64,000 bases of DNA, taken from NCBI RefSeq assembly GCF_019697375.1, contig NZ_JAHCDI010000004.1, positions 2,095,324 to 2,159,323 on the forward strand. The letters are read 5' to 3'. The position numbers and the translations under genes are program-made. Each line of letters starts with the position of its first letter. Positions within the stretch are counted from its first letter, which is position 1. Positions 24,832 through 34,023 of this stretch are shown one piece after another. The notes below the pieces were generated by a model. The model was not told the origin of the DNA and made no database searches. It was given only the letters and a program-made list of their open reading frames with translations. This DNA is from Micromonospora tarapacensis. Its GTDB lineage: Bacteria > Actinomycetota > Actinomycetes > Mycobacteriales > Micromonosporaceae.

Positions 24832-25202
24832 CGCATGGCCTCCGCGTGGTGGTGCACGATCCGCCAGCCGGTGCCCGCGCGACGCAGCACGTCGGTGACC
24901 CGGAAGCAGCTGTCCGGCCGGTCGCCGCCGTGGCGGGCCCGCAGCACGTACCGGACCACGCCGGTGTCGCCCCAGCAGTCCGCGTGGAGCTGTTCCGGCG
25001 CCACGGTGAGCGGCGCCGGTCCGGCCGCCTCGGCCGCCCGCCGGTCGCGCAGCGCGTGCAGGTCGGCCAGGCCGCGGAGCAGGTGATCGGCGTCGCTCTC
25101 CCAGATGGTCAGGTCGGGGTGCAGGTGGGCGTCGAAGGCGGGCCGATCCCCGAGTGATCGGTACATGTCGCTGATCGTGGCGGTGAGTTCGTCGGTGGTC
25201 AT
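24828..25202 (-). CDS. SnoaL/NTF2-like protein
   Basis: Protein of 124 residues from the ATG at 25202 (MTTDELTATISDMYRSLGDR). It has the cone-fold pattern of SnoaL/DUF4440: FDAHLHPDLTIWESDADHLLRG, a central strand VVRYVLRARHGG and a terminal WRIVHHHAEAM. Such proteins are small isomerases, cyclases or ligand-binding modules. It is separated from DUF885 by 4 bp and overlaps TIGR04076 by ATGA. Confidence 0.8.
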   Translation of the reverse strand: MTTDELTATISDMYRSLGDRPAFDAHLHPDLTIWESDADHLLRGLADLHALRDRRAAEAAGPAPLTVAPEQLHADCWGDTGVVRYVLRARHGGDRPDSCFRVTDVLRRAGTGWRIVHHHAEAMR

Positions 25203-25206
25203 CGGG

Positions 25207-26880
25207 TCACTTCCGGTCGAGGGTGGCGGTGGCGGGTCGGAACGTCTCGGCGAGGCGGTCGCGCAGCGGGTCCAGGCCCATCGGCCCGAGCGCCAGCGCG
25301 GTGTGGTGGAAGCGTTTGCGGTCGAACGCGGCACCGGCGCGCCGCTCGGCGTCCCGGCGGGTCTGCTGCCACAGCCGGGCGCCGACCTTGAACGCCAGGG
25401 CCTGCGCCGGCCAGCCGAGGTAGCGGTCGACCTCGAAGCGGGCGGTCGCGGCGTCCAGCCCGGCCACCCGGGTCAGGAGGTCCACGGCCAGCTCGGGTGT
25501 CCAGCGCCGAGCGGCGGTGAACCCGTTGCCGGCGGGGATCGGCAGGTCGAGGTGCAGGCCCAGGTCGATGACCACCCGGGCGGCCCGCCACAGCTGCCCG
25601 TCGAGCATGCCGAGCCGTTCCGCGGGGCCGGTGTAGAGGCCGAGTTCGTCGGCGAGCCGTTCGGCGTAGTGCGCCCAACCCTCGGCGTAGCCGTGCACCT
25701 GGCAGCGGGTGCGCTGCCACGGGTGCAGCTCGGCGGTGGTGAGGGTGATGGCGTGTTGCAGGTGGTGGCCGGGCAGCCCCTCGTGGCACAACGTCCCGAC
25801 GTGGCGCCACACCGGCACGGTCTGCTCGCCCGGTGGCACCGACCACCAGATCCCGCCGGGGCGGGTCAGGCCCGGATCGGGCGGGGTGTAGTACATGACG
25901 CCGGCGGCGGCGGGGCTGATCCGGCACGTCACCTGCCGGGTGTCGGCCGGGATGTCGAAGTGGGTGCCGTCGAGCGCGTCGGTCAGCCGTGCGGTCCGCT
26001 CCCGCAGCCACGCCTCCAGTGCGGGGCCGACCGGCACCCGGTGCGCGGGGTCGGCGTCCAGTGCGGCCCGCGCGGTGGGCGCGTCCGGATGGCCGCAGTC
26101 GGTCGCCGCGGCGCGCAGCTCGGTGGCGGTGCGGTCCAGCTCCGCCCAGCCGTACGCGTACAGCTCGTCGAGGTCGACGGTGGCGCCGAGGAAGGCGCGG
26201 GCGGTGACCTCGTACAGCTCGCGGCCGACACCGTCGACGTCGGGGGCGGCGGGGGTCAGTTCGGCACGCAGGAAGGCGGCGAACTGCGCCGTCGCGGCGG
26301 TGGCCGACCGCGCCCCGTCGACCAGCCGGCCGGCGAGCGGCCCACCCGGGTAGCCGGCGACGACACCGCCGTAGAAGTCGGCGGTGATCCAGGCGGTGCA
26401 CTGCTCGGCGACGGCCAGCACCTGCCGGCGGGCGACCAGCTGCCCGCGCTGTGCGGAGCGGCGCAGTGTCGCGGCGTACTGGTCGAGGGTGGTGGGCAGC
26501 CGGTGCAGGTGGTCGGCGACGGCGGCCCAGTCGTCGGCGGTGGAACGGGGCAGGTTGTCGAAGACCTGCCGGGCCAGGTGCACCGGGGTGGCCAGCGGGG
26601 CGAGCAGCCGGGTGGTGAAGCCGGCGTCGTGCAGCGCGACCTCACTGGCGAGCCGGTCGGCGAGGGCACCGACGAGGGCGCGTTCGGTCGGGCTGTCTGC
26701 GCTGGCCGTGGCGACGGCGGTCGCGGTGGTGCGGGCCAGCTCCGCGCGGGCGTCGAACGCCTCCGGCGACAGGTCGGCCAGCTGCGACTCGGGGGTGCGT
26801 CCGACCGCCTCGGCGGCCTCCGGGTCGAGTCCGGCCAGGGCGTGCAGGTAGTCGTCCGCCACCTGGACGATGGCGGTCAT
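25207..26880 (-). CDS. DUF885 zinc metallopeptidase-like protein
   Basis: Protein of 557 residues from ATG 26880; longer frames upstream are shadows of the amidohydrolase gene. The zinc motif HEGLPGHHLQH (about residues 360-370) and the later Glu region GYAEGWAHYAERLADELG are characteristic of DUF885, a family related to M32-like or thermolysin-like gluzincins. No signal peptide, so it is cytosolic. It probably hydrolyses a peptide or amide bond in a molecule brought in by the Dpp-type importer. ATGA overlap with the amidohydrolase upstream. Confidence 0.85.
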   Translation of the reverse strand: MTAIVQVADDYLHALAGLDPEAAEAVGRTPESQLADLSPEAFDARAELARTTATAVATASADSPTERALVGALADRLASEVALHDAGFTTRLLAPLATPVHLARQVFDNLPRSTADDWAAVADHLHRLPTTLDQYAATLRRSAQRGQLVARRQVLAVAEQCTAWITADFYGGVVAGYPGGPLAGRLVDGARSATAATAQFAAFLRAELTPAAPDVDGVGRELYEVTARAFLGATVDLDELYAYGWAELDRTATELRAAATDCGHPDAPTARAALDADPAHRVPVGPALEAWLRERTARLTDALDGTHFDIPADTRQVTCRISPAAAGVMYYTPPDPGLTRPGGIWWSVPPGEQTVPVWRHVGTLCHEGLPGHHLQHAITLTTAELHPWQRTRCQVHGYAEGWAHYAERLADELGLYTGPAERLGMLDGQLWRAARVVIDLGLHLDLPIPAGNGFTAARRWTPELAVDLLTRVAGLDAATARFEVDRYLGWPAQALAFKVGARLWQQTRRDAERRAGAAFDRKRFHHTALALGPMGLDPLRDRLAETFRPATATLDRK

Positions 26881-28115
26881 CGGGGTGTCCGGACACGGTG
26901 GTGGTCGTCGCGGTACACCACGCCGCCCTTCATCACCACGTGCAGGGTGCGCAGCGCGGAGACCGAGCGGGTCGGGTCCTCGCGCAGCACCAGCAGGTCG
27001 GCGTGCTTGCCGGCCTCGACGCTGCCGAGCGTGTCGGCCTGCCCGAGCCACTGCGCGGGGCGGATGGTGGCGGCCCGCAAGGCGTCCGCGACCGGCATCC
27101 CGGCGTCCACCATGAACTCCAGCTCGCGGACGGTGGCGGTGGTCTCGTCGTAGCCGGCGTGCGGCGGCATGTCGCTGCCCAGCGCGATCGGTACCCCGTT
27201 GCGGATGGCGTGCTGGAGGCTCTCCCAGTGCCGGGGGCCGGCGGCCAGCGCCCGGTCCATCAGCCAGCCGGGCACGCCGGAGTCGCGGAAGAACTGTTCG
27301 CAGCGGCTGACCACGATGGTGGGGACGTACCAGACACCCCGCTCGGCCATCAGCCGGGTGACCTCGTCGGTCAACTCGTAGCCGTGCTCGACGCAGTCGA
27401 GGCCGAGTTCGACCGCCCGGCGTACGGTGTCGGCCGGACCGGCGTGCGCGGTGACCTTGCGCCCCCAGTCGTGGGCGACCCGGATGACGGCGGCCATCTC
27501 GTCGTCGAGCAGCTGCGGCGTGTCGATGGCCTCGTACTGGCCGGCGATGCCGCCGGAGACACACACCTTGATCAGGTCGGCGCCGGCCCGGATCTGCGCC
27601 CGGGTGAGCCGCCGGAACCCGTCCGCGCCGTCGGCCTCCAGGGCGTCGGCCTCCCAGCCGTGGCCACCCGTGCAGCACAGGGCGTGCCCGGCGGTGAAGA
27701 TCCGGGGGCCGTCCACCGCGCCACCCTCGATGCCCCGGCGCAGCGCGAAGTCGGCGTAGCGCCCCTCACCGACCAGCCGGGCGGTGGTGACACCGGCGTG
27801 CAGGGTGCGTCGCGCCGAGTCGGCCATCAGCAGCACCAGCTCGGCCAGGTTGGACCGGTGCACCGTGTCGGCCAGGTGACCGGGCAGCCCGAGCGACAGG
27901 TGCACGTGCATGTTGGTCAGGCCGGGCATGACGACGTCGCCGCCGAGGTCGACCACTGTGGCGTCGCCCGCCTCGGCGAGCACGTCGTCGACCGGGCCGA
28001 CGGCGCGGATCATCCCGTCGGCGCCGACCCAGACGCCCCGGTCGGGCTGGAGCCGTTCGTCGACGCCGTCGTAGAGGGCGAGGTTGACCAGGACCTGTTC
28101 GCTGGCGGAGTGCAT
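26877..28115 (-). CDS. Amidohydrolase (prolidase/imidazolonepropionase-like)
   Basis: Protein of 412 residues. Metal-binding elements: NMHVHLS near residue 69, the carboxylated-Lys candidate LIKVCVSGG, the His of VTAHAGPADT, VEHGYEL, and the terminal Asp in ALGSDMPPHAG. This set matches binuclear-zinc amidohydrolases that act on N-acyl amino acids, dipeptides or lactam-like amides. It lies directly after the importer ATPase (TGATG overlap) and before DUF885, suggesting sequential intracellular hydrolysis of an imported peptidic compound. The exact substrate is unknown. Confidence 0.87.
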   Translation of the reverse strand: MHSASEQVLVNLALYDGVDERLQPDRGVWVGADGMIRAVGPVDDVLAEAGDATVVDLGGDVVMPGLTNMHVHLSLGLPGHLADTVHRSNLAELVLLMADSARRTLHAGVTTARLVGEGRYADFALRRGIEGGAVDGPRIFTAGHALCCTGGHGWEADALEADGADGFRRLTRAQIRAGADLIKVCVSGGIAGQYEAIDTPQLLDDEMAAVIRVAHDWGRKVTAHAGPADTVRRAVELGLDCVEHGYELTDEVTRLMAERGVWYVPTIVVSRCEQFFRDSGVPGWLMDRALAAGPRHWESLQHAIRNGVPIALGSDMPPHAGYDETTATVRELEFMVDAGMPVADALRAATIRPAQWLGQADTLGSVEAGKHADLLVLREDPTRSVSALRTLHVVMKGGVVYRDDHHRVRTPR

Positions 28116-29164
28116 CACGACTTCCTCGGTGGGCGGGCACGGTGGCCGGGTTCTTCGGGTTCGGTCAGCCAGCAGGCGGCGCTGCGGCCACCCAGCTCGA
28201 CGGTGGGCGGCTCGTCGCCGCAGGGGGCGAAGGCGTGCGGGCAGCGCGGCCGGAACCGGCAGCCGGTCGGCGCGTTGGCCGGGTCGGGCACCTCTCCGGC
28301 GAGGGTGGCGGGCAGCCGCGGGGCGGGCCCGATCTGCGGCACCGCGTCGATCAGCGCCCGGGTGTACGGGTGTCGGGGGTCGCGCCACAGCTCGCGGGTG
28401 GGCGCGCTCTCGACGATCCGGCCGAGGTACATCACGGCGGTGACGTCGGCGATCTCGTGCACCAGCGCGAGGTCGTGGGAGATGAACAGCATGCCCATGT
28501 CGAGGTCGCGGACCAGCCCGACGAGCAGGTTGACCACCTGGGCCTGCGACGAGGCGTCCAGCGCGGTGACCGGCTCGTCGGCGATGATCATCCGGGGCTG
28601 CGGGGCGAGCGCCCGGGCGATGGCGAGGCGCTGCCGTTGCCCGCCGGAGAACTGGTGCGGGTACCGGTCGGCGGCCGTGGCCGGCATGCCGACCCGGTCG
28701 AGCAGCTCGGGCACCCGGTCGCGGCGGGCCGCGCCGGTCACCTCCGCCGGCACGCCGTCGAGCAGTTGCGCGCCGATGGTGCGCCGGGGGTTCAGGGATG
28801 CGTACGGGTTCTGGAAGACCATCTGCAGGCCGATCTCGGTGCCCGGCCGGCGGCGCCAACCCAGCGGGGTGACCGGCTGCCCGGCGAAGCGGATCGCACC
28901 GGCGCTCGGCGCGGTCAGCCCGACCGCGACCCGGGCCAGCGACGACTTGCCGCAGCCGGACTCGCCGACCAGGCCGACGATCTGCCCGGCCGCCACGTCC
29001 AGGCTGACCCCGGCGACCGCCCGCACCCGGCCGCGTCCCCGGGGCCGGTACTCGACCTCCACGTCGCTGATCTCCAGCAGGCTCGGTTCACCCGGGACGG
29101 CACCGCGCCGCGCGCCGGCACCGTCGTCCTGGGTCTGCTGACCCGCCCACTGCCGCCCGCTCAT
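28115..29164 (-). CDS. Dipeptide/oligopeptide ABC transporter ATP-binding protein (DppF/OppF type)
   Basis: Protein of 349 residues. Walker [10 protein letters not shown], signature QFSGGQRQRLAIARAL, Walker B MIIADEPVTALDASSQAQV and switch His ISHDLAL are all intact. The C-terminal oligopeptide-transporter extension contains a Cys pattern (TGCRFRPRCPHAFAPCGDEPP), which binds an Fe-S cluster in relatives. It overlaps the second ATPase gene by ATGA. It energises uptake through the two permeases upstream. Confidence 0.93.
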   Translation of the reverse strand: MSGRQWAGQQTQDDGAGARRGAVPGEPSLLEISDVEVEYRPRGRGRVRAVAGVSLDVAAGQIVGLVGESGCGKSSLARVAVGLTAPSAGAIRFAGQPVTPLGWRRRPGTEIGLQMVFQNPYASLNPRRTIGAQLLDGVPAEVTGAARRDRVPELLDRVGMPATAADRYPHQFSGGQRQRLAIARALAPQPRMIIADEPVTALDASSQAQVVNLLVGLVRDLDMGMLFISHDLALVHEIADVTAVMYLGRIVESAPTRELWRDPRHPYTRALIDAVPQIGPAPRLPATLAGEVPDPANAPTGCRFRPRCPHAFAPCGDEPPTVELGGRSAACWLTEPEEPGHRARPPRKS

Positions 29165-30138
29165 GCGGCCACCTCCAGTTCCGGGCGCACCACACAGGCC
29201 ACCGACCGATCGGTGCCGGCCGGCGTCAACGGTGGTGCGGCGGTGCCGCAGGCCGGTTCGGCGTACCCGCAGCGGGGTTGGAACGGGCAGCCCGGCGGCG
29301 CCTGGCCCGGTGCCGGCGGGCCGCCGGGAATGGGCCGCAGCGTGCCGACGGACTGGGTGCCGTGCGGCCGGGCGCCCAGCAGCGCCGCCGTGTACGGGTG
29401 GGTGGGTGCGGTGAGCAGCGCGCCGGTGGGGCCGGTCTCCACCACCCGCCCGGCGTAGAAGACGTAGCCGCGCGTGGTCAGCGCGCTGAGCACCCCGAGG
29501 TCGTGGGTGATGAACGCGACGGCCAGCCCGGTCTCGGCGCGCAGCCGGTCGAGCAGGGCGAGGATGCCGGCCTGCACGGTGACGTCGAGCGCGGTGGTCG
29601 GTTCGTCGGCGATCAGCAGCCGGGGCCGGGCGGCCAGGGCGATGGCGATGGCCGCGCGTTGCCGCATGCCGCCGGAGAACTGGTGCGGGTAGGCCCGCAG
29701 GGCACGCTCCGGATCGGGGATGCGCACCTGGTCGAGCAGTTCCACCGCCCGGCGCGTCGCCGCCCGCCGGTCCAGCCGCAGGTGCACCCGCATGTGCTCG
29801 GTGAGTTGGCGGCCGACGGTGAGCATCGGGTGCAGGGCCGCGCTGGGGTCCTGGAAGACCATGGCGATGCCCGCGCCCCGGATCCGCTGCCAGCCCCGGT
29901 TGTCCAGGCCCAGCAGGTCGGTGCCGGCGAACCGGGCCGCGCCGCTGACCCGCGCGCCGTCCGGGAGCAGACCGAGCAGGGTCTGCGCGGTGATGCTCTT
30001 GCCGCAGCCGCTCTCCCCCGCGATGCCGACGAGTTCGCCCTCGTCGACGCGCAGCGACACGTCGTGCAGGATCGGCAGCGGCCCGCGCGGGCCGGGCAGG
30101 GTGACGGCGAGGGAGTCGACGTCGAGCAGCGGCGCCAT
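29161..30138 (-). CDS. Dipeptide/oligopeptide ABC transporter ATP-binding protein (DppD/OppD type)
   Basis: Protein of 325 residues from ATG 30138 ([16 protein letters not shown]); an earlier in-frame start at 30177 would overlap the permease. Walker [11 protein letters not shown], signature [16 protein letters not shown], Walker [19 protein letters not shown] and switch His ITHDLGVLS are intact, and the C-terminal [15 protein letters not shown] segment matches the family. It pairs with the adjacent ATPase as the heterodimeric motor. A one-base gap separates it from the DppC gene. Confidence 0.92.
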   Translation of the reverse strand: MAPLLDVDSLAVTLPGPRGPLPILHDVSLRVDEGELVGIAGESGCGKSITAQTLLGLLPDGARVSGAARFAGTDLLGLDNRGWQRIRGAGIAMVFQDPSAALHPMLTVGRQLTEHMRVHLRLDRRAATRRAVELLDQVRIPDPERALRAYPHQFSGGMRQRAAIAIALAARPRLLIADEPTTALDVTVQAGILALLDRLRAETGLAVAFITHDLGVLSALTTRGYVFYAGRVVETGPTGALLTAPTHPYTAALLGARPHGTQSVGTLRPIPGGPPAPGQAPPGCPFQPRCGYAEPACGTAAPPLTPAGTDRSVACVVRPELEVAA

Positions 30139-30139
30139 C

Positions 30140-31057
30140 TCAGCGTCCCTTCGCGTAGCGGGGGTCGAGCCGGTCACGCAGCGCGTCGCCGAGCACGTTG
30201 AAGGCCATCACGACGGTGAGGATGGCCAGGCCGGGAAAGACGCTGACCCACCACATCGACAGGTCCTGGGAGCCGAGGGCCACCATGGAGCCCCACTCGG
30301 CGGCCGGTGGGCGGGGCCCCAGGCCCAGGAAGGAGAGCGCGGCGAGCAGCAGCACCGCGTTGCCGAGCTCCAGGGTGGCCAGCACGATCGCCGGGCCGAT
30401 GCTGTTGGGCAGCACGTCGCGGCGCAGCGCCCGGACCGGCCCGACGCCGAGCAGCCGCGCGGCGTTGAGGTAGTCGTCGCCACGCATGCTGAGCACCGCG
30501 CTGCGGATGACCCGGGCGTAGACCGGCCAGGACACGATGACCAGCGCGAGAACGGCGTTGCGGGTGTTCGGGCCGAAGGCGGCGGTCACCGCCATGGCCA
30601 GGATGATCTGCGGGAAGGCGAAGACCAGGTCGGTCAGCCGCATCAGCGCCTCGTCGGCGAACCGCCCGAGATAGCCGGCGACCAGCCCGAGCAGGCCACC
30701 GACGAGCAGGGCCAGCGAGACGATGGCCAGGGCCAGCGGGATGGACAGCCGCGCGCCGTGGAGGACCCGGCTGAGGATGTCCCGGCCCAGCGAGTCGGTG
30801 CCGAACCAGTGCGCCGCCGACGGCGGGGCATACCCGTCGGCGCTCTGCGCGAGCGGGTCGTAGGGGGCGATGAGCGGGGCGAACAGCGCCACCAGCAGCC
30901 ACCCGCCGAGGATGGCCAGCGCCACCACCGCGATGGGCTGCCGCCACACAGGCCGGCTGGTCGGGCCACCGCGCAGCCGGCCGAGCCAACGACGCCGGGT
31001 CAGCGCCCGGTCCACCTTCGGGTCTCCGGCAACCGGATCGGGTGCGATCATCGTCAT
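30140..31057 (-). CDS. Peptide ABC transporter permease (DppC type)
   Basis: Protein of 305 residues from ATG 31057 overlapping DppB (ATGA). It has a cytoplasmic N-tail, then about six helices, the first being PIAVVALAILGGWLLVALFA, followed by the periplasm-side FGTDSLGRDILSRVLHGAR motif of DppC proteins. The EAA-like loop appears in DYLNAARLLGVGPVRALRR. It forms the translocation pore with DppB. Confidence 0.92.
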   Translation of the reverse strand: MTMIAPDPVAGDPKVDRALTRRRWLGRLRGGPTSRPVWRQPIAVVALAILGGWLLVALFAPLIAPYDPLAQSADGYAPPSAAHWFGTDSLGRDILSRVLHGARLSIPLALAIVSLALLVGGLLGLVAGYLGRFADEALMRLTDLVFAFPQIILAMAVTAAFGPNTRNAVLALVIVSWPVYARVIRSAVLSMRGDDYLNAARLLGVGPVRALRRDVLPNSIGPAIVLATLELGNAVLLLAALSFLGLGPRPPAAEWGSMVALGSQDLSMWWVSVFPGLAILTVVMAFNVLGDALRDRLDPRYAKGR

Positions 31058-32139
31058 GACAGGCGGATCCTCGGGTCGATGAGCCCGTACAGCAGGTCGA
31101 CGGTCAGGTTGACCAGGGTGTAGACCAACGCCACGAACAGGCTGACGCCGAGGATCGCGGGCAGGTCCAGGGCGGTGGCGCTGCGGTAGGCGTACTGCCC
31201 GAGGCCGGGCCAGCCGAAGATGCTCTCCACCAGCACCGTGCCGGACAGCAACGAGGCGAAGGCCAGCCCGGAGACGGTGACCACCGGGACCAGGCCGGCG
31301 CGCAGCAGGTGCCGGCGCAGCACCACCCGGGTCGGCAGACCCTTGGCGTACGCGGCCCGGATGTAGTCCTGCTGGAGCACTTCGAGCATGGCGGAGCGGA
31401 CGAACCGGACCAGCAGCGCCACCGTCAGCGAGGTCAGCACCAGCACCGGCAGGGTCAGGTGCTGCGCGGCGTCCCAGGCCACGTCCCACTGCCCGGCCAG
31501 CGCCGCGTCGACGGTGTACATGCCGGTGACCGTGGGCGGTGGGCTGAACCCGGTGGAGAGCCGCCCGCCGCTGGGCGCCAGGCCGAGCTGGTAGAAGAAG
31601 ACGTAGAGCACCACCAGGGAGAGCCAGAACGGCGGGGTGGAGAGGCCGAGCAGGGCACCGACCCGGACGAGCTGGTCGGTGAACCGGCCGTTGCGTACCG
31701 CCGCGAGCATGCCGATCCCGGTGCCGATCAACAGTGCCAGCACCATGGTGGGGATGGCCAGTTCCATCGTCGCCGGCACGTACCGCACCAGGTCGTCCAG
31801 GACCGCCCGGCCGGTCTGCTGGGAGGTGCCCAGGTCGCCGTGCAGCAGGTTGCCCAGGTAGTGCAGGTACTGCGCCCAGAGCGGCTGGTCCAGCCCCCAC
31901 TTCTCGCGGAAGGCGGCAACCGTGGCCGGGTCGTTGAGCGCCTGGTCGGAGAGGTTGGCGGTGACCGGGTCACCGGGCACCACGTTGACCAGACCGAACG
32001 TCACCGCCGTGACGCCCAGCAGCAGCCCTGCGGTGATCGCCAGCCGCTTGGCCAGGAAGGCCAGCAGCGGATGCGCGCGTCGGGGCCGGGGCGCGGTCGT
32101 GGTGACCGCGCCCGGCTCTCCGTCGTGGAGCGTCGTCAT
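31054..32139 (-). CDS. Peptide ABC transporter permease (DppB type)
   Basis: Protein of 361 residues. An N-terminal tail of about 30 residues is followed by the DppB start RLAITAGLLLGVTAVTFGLV and VVPGDPV, with about six helices. The coupling loop DYIRAAYAKGLPTRVVLRRHL and the end segment VESIFGWPGLGQYAY are classic for the family. It lies 10 bp after the binding-protein gene and overlaps DppC. Confidence 0.92.
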   Translation of the reverse strand: MTTLHDGEPGAVTTTAPRPRRAHPLLAFLAKRLAITAGLLLGVTAVTFGLVNVVPGDPVTANLSDQALNDPATVAAFREKWGLDQPLWAQYLHYLGNLLHGDLGTSQQTGRAVLDDLVRYVPATMELAIPTMVLALLIGTGIGMLAAVRNGRFTDQLVRVGALLGLSTPPFWLSLVVLYVFFYQLGLAPSGGRLSTGFSPPPTVTGMYTVDAALAGQWDVAWDAAQHLTLPVLVLTSLTVALLVRFVRSAMLEVLQQDYIRAAYAKGLPTRVVLRRHLLRAGLVPVVTVSGLAFASLLSGTVLVESIFGWPGLGQYAYRSATALDLPAILGVSLFVALVYTLVNLTVDLLYGLIDPRIRLS

Positions 32140-32149
32140 GGTGCTCCGA

Positions 32150-33757
32150 CTACTTGCGGCCGACCGCGGCCACGTCGACCTGCCAACCGGCGGCGGTGTA
32201 GTCCGCCCCGGTCAGGTCGGCGGTCGCCACCACCGTGGAGGAGTTGCTGGCCAGCACGATGTACGGCGAGGACTGGTTCATCAGCCGCTGCCACTGCTGC
32301 ATGGCGGTGGCGCGAGCGGCCAGGTCGAGGGTCTCGGTGACCTGCTCGCCGGCGGCCACGATGGCCGGGTCGGCCCGCTCGACCGTCCAGCCGGAGCGCA
32401 GCGCGGTGGCCTGTCCGGGCGCCATGTTGTTGATCAGCGAGTCGGCGACCGGGTAGTTCAGGCTCTGCGGGGTGAAGCCCAGCGGCGACTTTCCGCCGCG
32501 CATCTCGTCCAGGAAGGTGGTCAGCGGCTGCGGGTTCAGCTCCAGCGTGATGCCGGCCTCGGCGGCGTCGCCCTGCACCTTGGTGGCCACGGTGCCGAGA
32601 TCGACCCCCTTGTAGGTGATGGCCGGATAGTTGAACTTCACCGTCGGGTCGGTCAGCCCGGCCTCGGCGAGCAGCGCCTTGGCCTTCGCCACGTCCCGGG
32701 TGGACGCCTCACCGGCCGGCAGGGTGCCGGGGAAGGCGGGCGCGACCAGCCCGGCGCCGGGTGCGGCGCCCTCGCCGTACAGGGCGGCGATGCCCTGGTA
32801 GTCGATGGCGGCGCGCAGCGCCTGGTTGAACTTCGCGTTCGAGGTCACCGCCGACACTGCCGGGTCGGCGTTGAGGAAGAGGAAGTAGACGGTGTCCTGC
32901 ACGCCGGAGGTGTGCAGGCTCTCCGGCAGGCCGTCGAGCAGCTTGCCGGAGATGTCCAGGGAGATCTCGGCGGTCTCGGCGCGCTGCATGGTCAGCTTCT
33001 GGGTCTGCACGTCCATGTTGCGCAGCACCACCCGGTCGAACTGCGGCTTCTCGCCCCAGTAGTTCGGGTTGGCCTCCAGCACCACCTGCGCGGACGGGTC
33101 GTACGACTTCAGCACGTACGGGCCGCTGCCGATGGAGTTGGTGTCCAGGTACTGCTGTGCGGTGTCGCCCTGCGCGGCGTCCTCGCCGTCCTTGGCGCCG
33201 TTCTCCTGGGCCACCCCGGCGTTGAGCACGCCGGTGGACGGCATCGCCAGCACGACCGGGACGTTCGGGTTGGGCGTGGCCGAGGTGACCACGACGGTGC
33301 TGTCGTCGGTCTTGCTGACGCTCAGCTCGCTGACGGTGACCGCGGGGCTGCCCTTGATGTTCTTCAGCCGGTTGAGCGAGAAGACCACGTCGTCAGCGGT
33401 GAGCGGGCTGCCGTCGGAGAAGGTCACCCCGGACCGCAGCTTGAAGGTGAAGGTCTTCGCGTCCGCGGACACCTCGTACGACTCGGCCAGCGCCGGGACC
33501 GGCGTGCCGACGTCGGAGCCCTCGAAGGTGAGCAGGGTGTCGTAGAGGGCGTGCACGGCGGTCAGCCCGGTCGCCTCGTAGACGCGGCCCGGGTCGAGGG
33601 TCTTGAGCACGAACGACGTGTTCACGGTGAGGGTCGTGGTCGCGTCACCGTTCGCGTTTCCACCGCTGCCACCGGCGGTGCAGGCGGTGGTGGAGATGAT
33701 GGCCAGCGTCGCCAGAGCGAGTGCTCCGGCGCGGAGCCGGCGGGGGTACACCGACAT
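32150..33757 (-). CDS. Peptide-type ABC transporter substrate-binding lipoprotein
   Basis: Protein of 535 residues from ATG 33757 (GTAGGAAC ribosome binding site). The signal peptide ends in a lipobox with Cys (ISTTACTAGG, about residue 27), so it is anchored outside the membrane. The rest matches the SBP_bac_5 (DppA/OppA) fold: FVLKTLDPGRVYEATGL, FKLRSGVTFSDGSPLTADDVVFSL and RAAIDYQGIAALYGEGAAP. First gene of the ten-gene operon. An inverted repeat about 190-230 bp upstream, shared with the divergent XRE-cupin gene, is the probable operator. Confidence 0.92.
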   Translation of the reverse strand: MSVYPRRLRAGALALATLAIISTTACTAGGSGGNANGDATTTLTVNTSFVLKTLDPGRVYEATGLTAVHALYDTLLTFEGSDVGTPVPALAESYEVSADAKTFTFKLRSGVTFSDGSPLTADDVVFSLNRLKNIKGSPAVTVSELSVSKTDDSTVVVTSATPNPNVPVVLAMPSTGVLNAGVAQENGAKDGEDAAQGDTAQQYLDTNSIGSGPYVLKSYDPSAQVVLEANPNYWGEKPQFDRVVLRNMDVQTQKLTMQRAETAEISLDISGKLLDGLPESLHTSGVQDTVYFLFLNADPAVSAVTSNAKFNQALRAAIDYQGIAALYGEGAAPGAGLVAPAFPGTLPAGEASTRDVAKAKALLAEAGLTDPTVKFNYPAITYKGVDLGTVATKVQGDAAEAGITLELNPQPLTTFLDEMRGGKSPLGFTPQSLNYPVADSLINNMAPGQATALRSGWTVERADPAIVAAGEQVTETLDLAARATAMQQWQRLMNQSSPYIVLASNSSTVVATADLTGADYTAAGWQVDVAAVGRK

Positions 33758-33946
33758 GCTGTTCCTACCTTCGTATGGCGCGGCTCGCTGCGCGGATCCG
33801 CGGGGGCATCGACGGGTGCGTCGGTTTTCGGGGTGCCGTCGGTTTCGGGCTGCGTCGTCGCAGGGTTGGATGTAGGCCGGACTCGCGTTCGTCCGGTTCG
33901 TGCCTGGACGCGGCGTGTCTACCACTACCAAACAACACCGCCATCT

Positions 33947-33988
33947 TGTTTGACCACCCTAAACAGGTCCGTGTAGTTTGGTCAAACA
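33947..33988. promoter_or_regulatory. Inverted repeat TGTTTGACCA-N22-TGGTCAAACA, candidate operator
   Basis: Perfect 10-bp arms at 33947-33956 and 33979-33988 in the divergent promoter region between the transporter operon and the XRE-cupin regulator, ending 36 bp before the regulator start. The locally AT-rich block suggests overlapping promoters. Binding by the XRE-cupin protein is inferred from position. Confidence 0.6.
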
Positions 33989-34023
33989 TTTTCAGCCACA
34001 CTGTTTTTGGAGCGAGGACCCCC

